DNA of 64,000 nt, from assembly GCA_900546665.1 (NCBI GenBank), contig URDY01000006.1, positions 62,001-126,000 on the forward strand, in the 5' to 3' direction. The position numbers and the translations under genes were made by a program. A model generated the notes under the pieces. It saw only the letters and a program-made list of their open reading frames with translations. It was not told the origin of the DNA and made no database searches. Of this stretch, positions 7,609-17,272 are shown in pieces (position 1 is the first letter of the stretch; every line of letters starts with the position of its first letter). The DNA is from an uncultured Paraprevotella sp. (GTDB taxonomy: Bacteria; Bacteroidota; Bacteroidia; Bacteroidales; Bacteroidaceae).

Positions 7609-9669
7609 ATGGCAAAAAAAATCAATAAGACAGAATCCAAAACTTTAAAGATCATCAAGAATGATCCCTGGTTGAAAGACTATGAACCGGCTATAGCCGG
7701 CAGGCATCAGCATGCTGTGGACAAAATAGCAGAGCTGACTCAGGGAGGAAAAACAAGTTTGTCGGATTTTGCTACTGGTTATTTATATTTCGGATTGCAT
7801 AAAACAAGTACCGGATGGGTTTTCAGAGAATGGGCTCCTAATGCGACGGAGATTTATCTGGTCGGTGACTTCAACAAGTGGCAGGAAAAGCCTCAGTACA
7901 GACTGAAACGTTTGAAGAATTCCGGTAACTGGGAAATAAAGCTTAAAGAAAATGCTCTTAAACACGGTGATCTTTATAAATTGAAAGTCTATTGGGAAGG
8001 AGGATGCGGTGAACGTATACCTGCATGGTGTCGTCGTGTAGTACAGGATGATGAGACTAAGATTTTCAGTGCGCAGGTATGGAATCCGGAGAAACCTTAT
8101 GTATGGAAGAAAAAGACGTTCCGTCCCAATACTTCTCCATTATTGATTTACGAATGCCATATCGGTATGTCGCAGGATGCCGAGAAAGTCGGAACTTATA
8201 ATGAATTCCGTGAGAATGTCCTTCCGCGTGTGGTTGCTGATGGTTATAATTGTATTCAGATCATGGCCATTCAGGAACATCCCTATTATGGAAGTTTCGG
8301 TTATCATGTGTCCAGCTTTTTTGCAGCATCTAGCCGTTTTGGTACGCCGGAGGAACTGAAGCAACTTATTGATGAGGCTCATCGTCAGGGCGTAGCCGTG
8401 ATTATGGATATCGTACACTCACATGCTGTGAAAAATGAGATAGAGGGATTGGGTAATTTTGCGGGTGATCCCTGTCAGTATTTCAATCAAGGCGGTCGCC
8501 GTGAACACCCGGCTTGGGATAGCCTTTGTTTTGATTATGGCAAGAATGAAGTGTTGCATTTCTTGCTTTCAAACTGTAAATTCTGGTTGGATGAATATCA
8601 TTTTGACGGATTCCGTTTTGATGGTGTGACTTCCATGCTTTATTACAGTCACGGATTGGGAGAAGCCTTCTGTAATTATGGTGATTACTTCAATGGACAT
8701 CAGGATGACAATGCCATCTGTTATCTGACGTTGGCAAATAGCTTGATACATGAGGTTAATCCTAAGGCTATTACCATAGCAGAAGAAGTTTCAGGTATGC
8801 CAGGTTTGGCAGCTCCGTTCGAAAGTGGTGGTTACGGTTTTGATTACCGTATGGCTATGAATATACCCGATTATTGGATCAAGACTATTAAAGAGAAGAA
8901 GGATGAGGATTGGAAGCCAAGCAGCATGTTCTGGGAAGTGACAAACCGTCGTGCAGATGAGAAGACAATCTCTTATTGTGAAAGTCATGACCAGGCCTTG
9001 GTTGGTGACAAGACCATTATATTCCGTCTGATAGATGCCGATATGTATTGGCATTTCAAGAAAGGTGATGAGAACTATGCCGTAGAACGTGGTATAGCCT
9101 TGCATAAAATGATCAGATTGCTGACTGCTTCAACCATTAATGGAGGTTATCTTAATTTTATGGGAAATGAATTCGGACATCCCGAATGGATTGACTTCCC
9201 ACGTGAAGGTAATGGATGGAGTTACAAATATGCTCGTCGTCAGTGGAGCCTTGTTGACAATAAGGAATTGTGTTTCCATTATCTTGGTGATTTTGACCGT
9301 GATATGTTGGGTGTGATCAAGAGTGAGAAGAATATACAGAAAACACCTGTAGTAGAAGTTTGGCATAACGATGGCGACCAGGTTCTGGCTTATAGCCGTA
9401 ACGATATGGTATTTGTGTTTAATTTCAGCTATAATCGTTCGTTTACGGATTACGGATTTATGGTACCTCAAGGAGCTTACGATGTCATTCTTAATACAGA
9501 TGCCACGCAATATGGCGGTCATGGTCTGAATGATGACAGCATAAGACATTTCACTAATTATGATCCTTTGCTTGAACGCGATGGAAAAGGTTGGCTTAAG
9601 CTTTATTTACCGGCCCGTTCAGCTTTGGTGCTTAAAAAAGTGAAGGAAGAACCGAAGACCGAAAAATAG
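7609..9669 (+). CDS. glgB: 1,4-alpha-glucan branching enzyme
   Basis: Introduces alpha-1,6 branches into glycogen. An N-terminal CBM48-like beta domain (about residues 50-150, WVFREWAPNATE) precedes a GH13 barrel with DIVHSHAVKN, the nucleophile in FRFDGVTSM (about 335-345), the acid in AEEVSGMP (about 390) and ESHDQ. At 686 residues with this arrangement it resembles the eukaryote-like branching enzymes found in Bacteroidales. A glycogen synthase begins at 63251, so both core enzymes are in this window but far apart. No signal peptide, cytoplasmic. Confidence 0.95.
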   Translation: MAKKINKTESKTLKIIKNDPWLKDYEPAIAGRHQHAVDKIAELTQGGKTSLSDFATGYLYFGLHKTSTGWVFREWAPNATEIYLVGDFNKWQEKPQYRLKRLKNSGNWEIKLKENALKHGDLYKLKVYWEGGCGERIPAWCRRVVQDDETKIFSAQVWNPEKPYVWKKKTFRPNTSPLLIYECHIGMSQDAEKVGTYNEFRENVLPRVVADGYNCIQIMAIQEHPYYGSFGYHVSSFFAASSRFGTPEELKQLIDEAHRQGVAVIMDIVHSHAVKNEIEGLGNFAGDPCQYFNQGGRREHPAWDSLCFDYGKNEVLHFLLSNCKFWLDEYHFDGFRFDGVTSMLYYSHGLGEAFCNYGDYFNGHQDDNAICYLTLANSLIHEVNPKAITIAEEVSGMPGLAAPFESGGYGFDYRMAMNIPDYWIKTIKEKKDEDWKPSSMFWEVTNRRADEKTISYCESHDQALVGDKTIIFRLIDADMYWHFKKGDENYAVERGIALHKMIRLLTASTINGGYLNFMGNEFGHPEWIDFPREGNGWSYKYARRQWSLVDNKELCFHYLGDFDRDMLGVIKSEKNIQKTPVVEVWHNDGDQVLAYSRNDMVFVFNFSYNRSFTDYGFMVPQGAYDVILNTDATQYGGHGLNDDSIRHFTNYDPLLERDGKGWLKLYLPARSALVLKKVKEEPKTEK

Positions 9670-9693
9670 GGAAAGTTTCAGTAATAAGAAAGA

Positions 9694-10851
9694 ATGCATA
9701 ATACTATTTATTATAAGAGAACCGCACGCCTCATTTCAATAGCATGCGGTTTTCTTTTCACAATATTTACTGTATTGTATTTGTATGTCATGCAGTCAGG
9801 ATTGTTGGCTGCAGCACAGCATCTGTTGTCGGATGGTTTTACGACTTATAATGCCGGATGGGGGACGGTCATCATCACTGTTCTGCTGCTCTTGTTGCCA
9901 ACTGGTCTCAAGAAGTTGCTTAAGTTACCGTTACGTTTTACAGCGTTATATTATTTTTTTCCATCATTGCTTTTGGGTGTATTGACCAGTTTGGTGCCTG
10001 ATGGTGAAGGAGGGGTTCAGTGCGATCTGTCATGGTGGGCATTGATACTGTATTGTGTATTGTATTTCAGTTTATTGTGGGTGATACTCCATTATCCTGA
10101 TTTCAGTAAGGTAGATAAAAAAGGTATTTGCTCTTATTTATGGCCCAATTTCCTGCTTTTATTTTTATTGTTTCTGATGACTGCCAGTCTTGGTTATACG
10201 TCAGATGTTTACCATTATCGTCTTCGTGCAGAACAACTTGTTGTAGACGGACGTTTTAAGGAGGCTTTGGAAGTGGGAAAGTCCAGCTTGCAGACTGACA
10301 GAAATCTGTCAGCCATACGAGCCTATGCTTTAAGTAGGGAAGGAGTTTTAGGTGAACGCTTGTTTGAATATCCCCAACTGCAAGGCAGTGAAGGATTGTT
10401 GCCTGAATCGGGGGATACTATTTATACCCAGAAGTGGACTGACAGTCTTTATGTTCATCTTGGTGCCCGTCCGGGGAAGTCTATAAAGTATGCAAAAGAT
10501 TTTTTCCGTTTATTGTCTGTACGTCCATGTGCCACTTCTGTAGTAAAGGATTATCTTTTATGTGCTTATTTGCTGGATGGCGATTTGGATTCATTTGTGA
10601 AAATCTTGCCGGTTTATTATCAGATTGATGAAAATCTTCCCAGATATTATAAAGAGGCTCTTGTTTTATACGGTCGTATGCATATCAATCCGTCAGTTGT
10701 GTTCCATGATTCTGTTATTGAGGAAAACTTTGGTGATTTTCAGAACTTGGAATCTCAACATAAGATAGAAATTGAACGTTCCAACTATTGTCGTACGATG
10801 TTTGGGACAACCTATTGGTGGTACTATTTCTATGGTCGTACGCCACATTGA
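9694..10851 (+). CDS. Membrane protein of unknown function, DUF6057-like
   Basis: A 385-residue protein with about five hydrophobic segments in the first 180 residues (for instance IACGFLFTIFTVLYLYVM near residue 20) and a soluble C-terminal half containing helical, TPR-like stretches such as EALEVGKSSLQTDRNLSAIRA. It resembles proteins I recall as DUF6057, but shorter, and I cannot confirm the family. It follows glgB by 24 bp and may be co-transcribed. A strong bidirectional hairpin lies 57 bp beyond its stop. Confidence 0.6.
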   Translation: MHNTIYYKRTARLISIACGFLFTIFTVLYLYVMQSGLLAAAQHLLSDGFTTYNAGWGTVIITVLLLLLPTGLKKLLKLPLRFTALYYFFPSLLLGVLTSLVPDGEGGVQCDLSWWALILYCVLYFSLLWVILHYPDFSKVDKKGICSYLWPNFLLLFLLFLMTASLGYTSDVYHYRLRAEQLVVDGRFKEALEVGKSSLQTDRNLSAIRAYALSREGVLGERLFEYPQLQGSEGLLPESGDTIYTQKWTDSLYVHLGARPGKSIKYAKDFFRLLSVRPCATSVVKDYLLCAYLLDGDLDSFVKILPVYYQIDENLPRYYKEALVLYGRMHINPSVVFHDSVIEENFGDFQNLESQHKIEIERSNYCRTMFGTTYWWYYFYGRTPH

Positions 10852-10907
10852 TTTTGGTAGTTTCTTCTGTTTTTGAGAAGCAGTGTTGGTGACGGTTCGT
10901 TTTTGAG

Positions 10908-10957
10908 AATATATAAAGAAAAACAGCAGATTGTCCTGCTGTTTTTCTTTATATATT
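10908..10957. terminator. Bidirectional terminator, 22-bp perfect stem
   Basis: Perfect 22-bp inverted repeat around the 6-base loop ATTGTC, with A-rich left and T-rich right arms, between two convergent genes. It can terminate both strands. Confidence 0.9.
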
Positions 10958-11057
10958 CGTAATTGCTTGTGGATTGATTTGTATTTCTTTCATTAAAGGT
11001 ATTTGACTGTTCCTTTCCAAGATTGTAGGGGCATTTGGGGGAAGTATGAAGATATTT

Positions 11058-11861
11058 TCATTTTTTCAATAAGATGTCTCCCATGTGGTATTCATCCATA
11101 AACCGACTTCTGTCAACTGGACCGTTTATGCCATTGATACGTCCGTTGGCTGTAAATTGCCACATGACGAATTTGATATCATCTGTCAATTCCGGAACTT
11201 CGTCTTTATATCTGGCGATCATATATTTGTATTTGGTATATTTGCCAGCGAGATATTTATTATAGAAATTACTGGAAGTATAAATGATAGGTTCAACACC
11301 ATAATGTTCTTCTACCATATTGAGGAAGGTAGTCAGCCGTTTGCAGAATTTCTCCAGACTGCCTTTACCACGTGTTTCAACATCAATAATGGGGATAAGA
11401 TCGTGTTCTTTCAGATCAACTACACTTGAAAAATTCTTGAATTGCACTTCTGGCGCTACAGTTGGACTGAAAAAGTGGTAACATCCTACTTTCAGACCGG
11501 CTTTGCGGGCCTCAGTCAGATTATAACGGAATGTCTTATCTACCAATGAAGCACCTTCTGTTGCTTTGACATATACATAGCTGGCATTTTTATCCTGTCT
11601 GACAGCTTGCCAGTCTATTTTACCCTGATATCTTGATACGTCTATACCGAATTGTTTGTCGTTAGTGATGCGGTGTCTGCTTGCTTCTGTTATAGGGTCA
11701 ACAAGTTTGTGTGAATGGCTGGGAGTTGCCATTTGATCAGGCTCCATAAGAGCCAGCATATATTGTGAGTTTTCCCGTTTATTATTTTTTCTACGTGCTT
11801 CGGTAGGAAGGGATACAATGAAGCATAAGGATATAGCAATTGGAATGATAAAGTTTCGCAT
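11058..11861 (-). CDS. Exported GH25 lysozyme-like protein
   Basis: Muramidase-family protein. After a signal peptide (MRNFIIPIAISLCFIV), the GH25 domain starts at FGIDVSRYQGKIDW and contains YVYVKATEGAS, KVGCYHFFSP and IPIIDVETRG, whose Asp and Glu match the family's catalytic acids. This suggests N-acetylmuramidase activity in the periplasm or on the surface. The start at 11861 is preferred over the in-frame ATG-free extension to 11888 because a promoter-like box (11886-11893) overlaps the latter. It is a single gene ending before the shared terminator. Confidence 0.9.
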   Translation of the reverse strand: MRNFIIPIAISLCFIVSLPTEARRKNNKRENSQYMLALMEPDQMATPSHSHKLVDPITEASRHRITNDKQFGIDVSRYQGKIDWQAVRQDKNASYVYVKATEGASLVDKTFRYNLTEARKAGLKVGCYHFFSPTVAPEVQFKNFSSVVDLKEHDLIPIIDVETRGKGSLEKFCKRLTTFLNMVEEHYGVEPIIYTSSNFYNKYLAGKYTKYKYMIARYKDEVPELTDDIKFVMWQFTANGRINGINGPVDRSRFMDEYHMGDILLKK

Positions 11862-11885
11862 GATAAGACTAGGAATGTTCAATTG

Positions 11886-11893
11886 CAAATATA
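11886..11893 (-). promoter_or_regulatory. Candidate -7 box for the GH25 gene
   Basis: TATATTTG on the minus strand, 25 bp before the chosen start at 11861. It supports the shorter start. The -33 element is not obvious. Confidence 0.4.
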
Positions 11894-12139
11894 ATGAAAA
11901 TCCGTCCTATAGGCAAATATTAAAAAAATAAAATCGCTTTTTTTGCCTTATTTTATAATAAATTATAATTAGTATAAAATCAATCTTTTCCACTTCGATA
12001 AATATTGGGAATGTTTCTAAGCGTGAGTTAAAAAATGTTTTGTGAATAAACCTATTTCAGGTCTGTCATGTCAAATAAACAGATACAGAAAGAGAGTGAT
12101 AATATTTTTAAATAATAACCATTGAATCAAAAACAGAAA

Positions 12140-12643
12140 ATGATGAAAAAGTATTTTTTAACAGCTGTATTCGCGTTGTTTATCGGTAGTGGTATTTATG
12201 CACAGACTCCAGGGCAGGGAGTAAGTAAAGAATGGAATCCGGAACAGATTGCCAAACGAAAGGCTGCTCAGCTAATGTTGGATGATGCCGCAATGGCCAA
12301 GTTTATGCCATTGTATCAGGAATATCTTGAGGCGTTGAAAGAGAATCGTGGAACGAAGGAATTTCGTCAGAATAAAGCTCAGCTGACAGATGAGGAGATG
12401 GATAAAATGATGCAGGACAGGTTCGAACGTCAGCAAAAGAATCTGGATATTCAGAAGAAATATTACGATAAATTCAAGAAGATCCTTACCATGCGTCAGG
12501 TACGGATGTTGTATCAGAATGGTCCTGTTGCCGGTCAGCATGCAGGTAAAAAAGCTGTGGGTCCGCGTGGCAGAAAAGGTCATCCGGCTCATGGAGAGTG
12601 TCCGATGCCATGCCACCAAGGTGAATGTCCATTGAATAAATAA
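12140..12643 (+). CDS. Small exported Spy/CpxP-like protein with a Cys/His-rich tail
   Basis: A 167-residue protein with a signal peptide (MMKKYFLTAVFALFIGSGIYA). The mature part is strongly helical, with DEEMDKMMQDRFERQQKNL and a LTMRQVRMLY segment like the LTxxQ region of Spy/CpxP periplasmic chaperones. The last 35 residues are basic and then rich in Cys and His (HGECPMPCHQGECP), which suggests metal or redox chemistry. The first ATG at 12140 is taken as the start; an upstream TTG is less likely. It stands alone, followed by a terminator at 12701-12741. Function is inferred only from general resemblance. Confidence 0.65.
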   Translation: MMKKYFLTAVFALFIGSGIYAQTPGQGVSKEWNPEQIAKRKAAQLMLDDAAMAKFMPLYQEYLEALKENRGTKEFRQNKAQLTDEEMDKMMQDRFERQQKNLDIQKKYYDKFKKILTMRQVRMLYQNGPVAGQHAGKKAVGPRGRKGHPAHGECPMPCHQGECPLNK

Positions 12644-12700
12644 AGGAGTTTAAGGTAAAAGAATGATCAGTCAATTGTTTTCATTTAACTGATTTAGGTG

Positions 12701-12741
12701 AAGCCTCTGTAGCACAATTTTGTTTTGTGTGTCAGAGGCTT
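12701..12741. terminator. Hairpin terminator between convergent genes
   Basis: AAGCCTCTG pairs with CAGAGGCTT, with further pairing inside (GCACAA with TTGTGT). T-rich on the plus side. It separates the Spy-like gene from the end of the GH43 operon. Confidence 0.7.
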
Positions 12742-12758
12742 TTAAAATTATAGTGTAT

Positions 12759-14663
12759 TTACTTGATTTCTTTTACTCCTTCAGCAGTAGGTGGAATATT
12801 GCGTATGGTTCCGTCTGCATTGTAGTACATGGGTTCTGCGATGACAGATCTGCTGTAGCTGGTTCCGTCAGGCAGTCCGCCGTTGTGTGAGAAGAAGATC
12901 CACTGTCCCTTGAATTTGACGATGGCCGGGTGTGTGGTGTTCGAGTTACCTGCTATTTCACTGATGATACCGACAGGTTTGTAAGGTCCTCCTATCTGGT
13001 CAGCCATGGCGTAGGCTATTTTTTCGGGCCATTCCGAAGCATAGGTGAGGTAATACTTGCCATTGTATTTGTGTACCCACGGTGCTTCGGTGAAGGGATG
13101 TGCGGCATCGATTTCGATATGATGCACCTCTCCGTCAATTTCCGTCATGTTGTCTTTGAGTTTGGCATAGTAACACTGTCCGTTGCCCCAGAAAATATAA
13201 GCTTGTCCGTCATCGTCAATGAATATGGCCGGATCGATGCAGGCCCAGCTGTGTGTGGATGCGAAGCAATCCTTGTTGGTGAGCAGAGGTTTGCCTAGTG
13301 CGTCCTTGTAGGGTCCTGTGATGCGGTCAGCCACGGCTACTCCGATTCCACACCAGTTGGTGCTGACATACCAGTAATATTTTCCGTTTCTTTCCACGAC
13401 ATGTCCGGCATATGCCTGTTTGCTTTCAGCCCATTTGAATTCGTCAATATGCAACGGAGAAGGATGTTCTGTCCAGTGCTTCATATCGGTGGTAGAATAC
13501 AGAAGCCAGTCACGCATTACATAACCTCTTTGGTTGCCTTCCATGTCATGACCAGCAAACAGCCACAAGGTATCACCCTTTACAACGACAGCAGGATCTG
13601 CAGTATGCTTATGGCGTATTATAGGATTGCCGTTGCTTTCGAATTTATGAGTCAGGACATATCCCCACTTTTGCTGCAGGCGCTCCATCTCGTCGTCAGT
13701 AAGAGAACATACAGTGCCGTGTCTAGGGAAGAAATCCTTACGGAAAGACTGAGGCTCTTTTGTAAAGTTAAACAAATCCTTTGATGTCTGGTATTCATAT
13801 CTTCCGCTGCTGTAAAGGTCATACATAAGCACATATTCATCACTGTCATTCAATTTGAACACACCACTTCCTTCCACACCGGTACGTGTATCTGCATATG
13901 CATTAAGGTATTTGAAGTCCTCTTTCCATTTGCCGTGCAAAGACTTTGAAACAGCCTGCTGGATTCCGTTCTTTATTTCCTTACCGTTTTCATTCTTGGT
14001 ATTTCCCTTATAAAAGAGATGATACTTTCCATTATGTTCTATGATGTCATTGTCTATGCTTCCGTATTTGGCATTGAAAAGAATCTTAGGTTCACTCTCG
14101 AAATCAGTAAAATCCTTGTTGGCATAGGCATAATATGTAATAAGGCTCTTACGTCCGTCTCCTGTTCGCTGCAACGTAAAGTATATCATATATTTTTTTG
14201 CCTTCTTGTCATATATTGTCTGTGGTGCCCAAACCCAATATGCATCACTGAAATTTTCGGCATACTGTTTTGAAAGATTGATTTTTGAATGCTTCCAGTT
14301 GACAAGATCGTCAGAACTCATAAGAACGATACCGGGATTTTCGTTCCAACCGTATTTGGCAACATTCATGTCTGTAGCTACAATATAGAAACGGCCATTT
14401 TCTCCACGAAGTATATGAGGGTCACGTATTCCTCCACTTTCGCTTATGGAATCACTTGCTATAACCGGACGGTTACCATTCAACGCATACCAGTTTTTTG
14501 CATCCTCACTAATGGCAAATCGCAGTTGCTCTTGCGTACCTCTCTCACCGCTACCTTCAAAGTATGTAAATAGATAGCCAGAAAATTTATCCTTATCTGT
14601 CTTTGCACAGACAGAGGGTAACAGCATTTCTAATAAAATAACTGTTGTAAAAAGATTTTTCAT
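12759..14663 (-). CDS. Exported tandem GH43 glycoside hydrolase, copy A
   Basis: Signal peptide followed by two GH43 five-blade propellers. Domain 1 (about residues 28-330) has the base in GGIRDPHILRG, the pKa-tuning Asp in IDNDIIEHNGKYHLF and the acid in GVEGSGVFKL. Domain 2 (about 345-634) has HTADPAVVV, ACIDPAIFIDDDGQAY and TEAPWVHKYNGKYY. GH43 enzymes mostly release arabinose or xylose, or galactose in some subfamilies. It is the last gene of an operon with GH43, GH30 and PL11 genes, spaced 12-19 bp. It is paralogous to 31510-33429; the C-terminal third is nearly identical between them. Confidence 0.92.
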   Translation of the reverse strand: MKNLFTTVILLEMLLPSVCAKTDKDKFSGYLFTYFEGSGERGTQEQLRFAISEDAKNWYALNGNRPVIASDSISESGGIRDPHILRGENGRFYIVATDMNVAKYGWNENPGIVLMSSDDLVNWKHSKINLSKQYAENFSDAYWVWAPQTIYDKKAKKYMIYFTLQRTGDGRKSLITYYAYANKDFTDFESEPKILFNAKYGSIDNDIIEHNGKYHLFYKGNTKNENGKEIKNGIQQAVSKSLHGKWKEDFKYLNAYADTRTGVEGSGVFKLNDSDEYVLMYDLYSSGRYEYQTSKDLFNFTKEPQSFRKDFFPRHGTVCSLTDDEMERLQQKWGYVLTHKFESNGNPIIRHKHTADPAVVVKGDTLWLFAGHDMEGNQRGYVMRDWLLYSTTDMKHWTEHPSPLHIDEFKWAESKQAYAGHVVERNGKYYWYVSTNWCGIGVAVADRITGPYKDALGKPLLTNKDCFASTHSWACIDPAIFIDDDGQAYIFWGNGQCYYAKLKDNMTEIDGEVHHIEIDAAHPFTEAPWVHKYNGKYYLTYASEWPEKIAYAMADQIGGPYKPVGIISEIAGNSNTTHPAIVKFKGQWIFFSHNGGLPDGTSYSRSVIAEPMYYNADGTIRNIPPTAEGVKEIK

Positions 14664-14675
14664 TTGTATTTGGGT

Positions 14676-15734
14676 TTATTGGTTGTTCCATTTCTTCTCC
14701 AGCCTTCTTGCTTCCTCTTCCGTAATATGCACAACCGCACCGTGCTTTGGTGACACACAATTTGTCATTGTCATTGTTGCATCATTGAAACGTCCCACAG
14801 GAGTGAAAGAAGTAAAGTCATCGGTCTCCTCAAAGCCGAATGTATGAGGACGAGCACCATATATATCATACATAAGCCTCCATTTGTTCTGGCCTATAAT
14901 CTTCCATACACTTGGTGCTTCGTGACTCAAACGCTGATGTGTGATATATTGTGGGACAGGAGTATAAGGCCCTGTTATATTATCGCTTGAAGTATGACAT
15001 ATTCCTGCTCCCTTTTCATGTGACACATAGAACAGATGATATTTGCCTTTGTATTTCACTATATCACCGTCTATAATATTGTATGACTCTTCCGGGGCCT
15101 GCAACAACAGTTGAGGCAAAGTCTCCACGCGATTATAGTCATCATTCACATAAACGTAATATAATGAATTAATACCTGCTTTATGACGCATGGTGAAATG
15201 TATCATCAGTTTCTTTGATTCTTCATCATAAACAGTTTCAGGAGCCCATGCACAACCTATATCAGACAGAGAACTGTCCATGGCCGTAAAGTCTATATTT
15301 GCTCGTGTCCAATTAATCAAATCATGACTTTTCATCAAGACTATACCACGGTTGTTCCCCCAGCCGAATGTCCGTCCGTCACGTTCCCACTCTGTCTGAC
15401 GGAATCCGTCACGCTTGCCGAATACGTGAAGGTCAGTCATTGACAGATAGAAAGCCCCATCGGGACCACGGTATATATGAGGGTCACGAATACCATGCTG
15501 CATGGCAATGGTATCTCCCGAAAATATTGGTTTGTCATTGTTCAGTGCCGTAAAAGTATTCCCGTCTCTGCTTATTGCCATATGCAAACCATGATCAGCG
15601 TCTTTATGATAAACCATGAGATAAGCAGACATATGCTTTTCTTTCGGGAGTTTGTTTCTGCGACCAAAACATGTGGCTAAACTACTGTGAACCAACAGGA
15701 TAAACATAAAGACTACATATTTTATCTTATTCAT
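14676..15734 (-). CDS. Exported GH43-family glycoside hydrolase
   Basis: Single-domain GH43 protein of 352 residues with a signal peptide. The base Asp is in HGIRDPHIYRG, the modulating Asp probably in IIDGDIVKYKGKYH, and the acid probably in SHEAPSVWKI. It is related to domain 1 of its neighbours but divergent. Spaced 12 bp from the next and 14 bp from the previous gene of the operon. Likely an arabinosidase or galactosidase acting on pectic side chains; specificity is not readable. Confidence 0.88.
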   Translation of the reverse strand: MNKIKYVVFMFILLVHSSLATCFGRRNKLPKEKHMSAYLMVYHKDADHGLHMAISRDGNTFTALNNDKPIFSGDTIAMQHGIRDPHIYRGPDGAFYLSMTDLHVFGKRDGFRQTEWERDGRTFGWGNNRGIVLMKSHDLINWTRANIDFTAMDSSLSDIGCAWAPETVYDEESKKLMIHFTMRHKAGINSLYYVYVNDDYNRVETLPQLLLQAPEESYNIIDGDIVKYKGKYHLFYVSHEKGAGICHTSSDNITGPYTPVPQYITHQRLSHEAPSVWKIIGQNKWRLMYDIYGARPHTFGFEETDDFTSFTPVGRFNDATMTMTNCVSPKHGAVVHITEEEARRLEKKWNNQ

Positions 15735-15748
15735 ACTTCTTTACTTCT

Positions 15749-17257
15749 TTATTTTTCTACGAAACTATTAAATGAATGTGAAGGCAATGATACATTCAGA
15801 TATTTTGAACCCAGTTTAAAGGTAAGGGCCTGTTCCTTATCCGAAGTGTTTCCTGCTATTACAATATACTTCCCATCTGGGTTACGGAATGCAATTGCTT
15901 GCATGGCATTCTCTTTGTTCCAAGGATAAAATCCTACTATAGTACTTCCAGGTTCTACAAAATGTGAGAAATGCTTTACTGCATAGTATTCAGCAGTATA
16001 ACGGAAAGTCCTGCTTTTTGAGTCAACGTGTATCAAGGAGTTCTGATTCCATCCCCATGAACTTCTTCCACGGTCCGGCAATATGAAATTCCATATAAAA
16101 TATTCATTACAACCACGACCGATATATTCATGAAGCAAATAGAATGTATGTTCTCCCGAACGCCAGTCAAAACGACCTTTGCCACACTCGCTCTCCGTAC
16201 TTATCAAATGTAGATCCGGATATTTTTCACGCAAGTAGTCAAGATTCTCACGTCCTTCCCATTGCAAACCGACTCCCTTTACAAGTTCAGTACCGTCATC
16301 GGACTTTGCAAGAGCACCCACAATCTTTTCTACATAATCCCTTCTGTTGGTATTGAATGTACCTATATATACATCTACATCAGGATTGTTTTTCTTTATA
16401 GTCGGCACCAGATAATCACGGTTGAAAAGGATTGTTCCATCAGCAGTCCATGCACAACCGGGGTATGCGGTATAGCTGTATGCCTCGTTCTGATACATTA
16501 CCATGTCAATAGGAATACCCTGCTCTTTGTACAGGTTAATAAAACGTGAAAACATATTGGCATAAGCTTGCAGATATCTTGGATCCTGAATCATGTAGTC
16601 CTGAGATGCAAGACGCTTTGGGAATTTTCCCTCACGTGTACCGGCCATTTCAACCTCCGTCGGATCCAAATCTCCGATGGTGCCAAACAAAAGATATTCC
16701 TGACGAATGTCTGCACTGTTGGACGGGCTTGGCATCACCGGATAGTCCTGATTAATCTTCATCCATGAAGGAGGACTCCACGGAGACATCCAGAAAGTAA
16801 TATCCGGCCGGTACTTCTGAGCCATACGCACCAAAGGTATTGTAACCTGCTTGTCACGTTCTATGTTGAAATATCGTAATTGGAAATCACCGGCTACAGA
16901 ATCGCACTGATACCATGAACGGCTATAGTCATTAGCATTCATGGTCAGTCGCCCGCGGGTAAATTTAAGGTCACCGTCCGGTGAAAAGACATCGTGCATG
17001 ATTTTTTCTCTTTCTTCTGGCTTGAGCAGGAGTAAGGCATCATAATTCAGTTCGTTGAAACAGGTTCCCCAAGCCCGAAACTCATGTCCTTTTTCTGTTG
17101 CACTGACAGTTATCAACGGTGTGGCGGAAGCTTTTTTTTCAAGTTTTTGAGTGCTTTTCTGCCAGCTTGTTTTTTCAGTGGTTATGTAGTGGTTGAAAGT
17201 CTGGGAGACCGCTTCCAAAGAGCAGGCCAGTCCCAGTATACACAAGAATTTATTCAT
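15749..17257 (-). CDS. Exported GH30-family glycoside hydrolase
   Basis: A 502-residue barrel-plus-beta-sandwich enzyme with a signal peptide. Diagnostic features are WMSPWSPPSWMK, the acid/base Glu in MYQNEAYSYTAYP (about residue 255), and the nucleophile Glu in STESECGKG (about 353). The C-terminal beta domain carries the usual VIAGNTSDKEQ segment. GH30 includes glucosidases, xylanases and beta-1,6-galactanases; next to PL11 and GH43 genes, action on pectin-linked galactan or xylan-like chains is an inference. Co-transcribed with its neighbours. Confidence 0.9.
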   Translation of the reverse strand: MNKFLCILGLACSLEAVSQTFNHYITTEKTSWQKSTQKLEKKASATPLITVSATEKGHEFRAWGTCFNELNYDALLLLKPEEREKIMHDVFSPDGDLKFTRGRLTMNANDYSRSWYQCDSVAGDFQLRYFNIERDKQVTIPLVRMAQKYRPDITFWMSPWSPPSWMKINQDYPVMPSPSNSADIRQEYLLFGTIGDLDPTEVEMAGTREGKFPKRLASQDYMIQDPRYLQAYANMFSRFINLYKEQGIPIDMVMYQNEAYSYTAYPGCAWTADGTILFNRDYLVPTIKKNNPDVDVYIGTFNTNRRDYVEKIVGALAKSDDGTELVKGVGLQWEGRENLDYLREKYPDLHLISTESECGKGRFDWRSGEHTFYLLHEYIGRGCNEYFIWNFILPDRGRSSWGWNQNSLIHVDSKSRTFRYTAEYYAVKHFSHFVEPGSTIVGFYPWNKENAMQAIAFRNPDGKYIVIAGNTSDKEQALTFKLGSKYLNVSLPSHSFNSFVEK

Positions 17258-17272
17258 TTTACGTGTGTGGAT

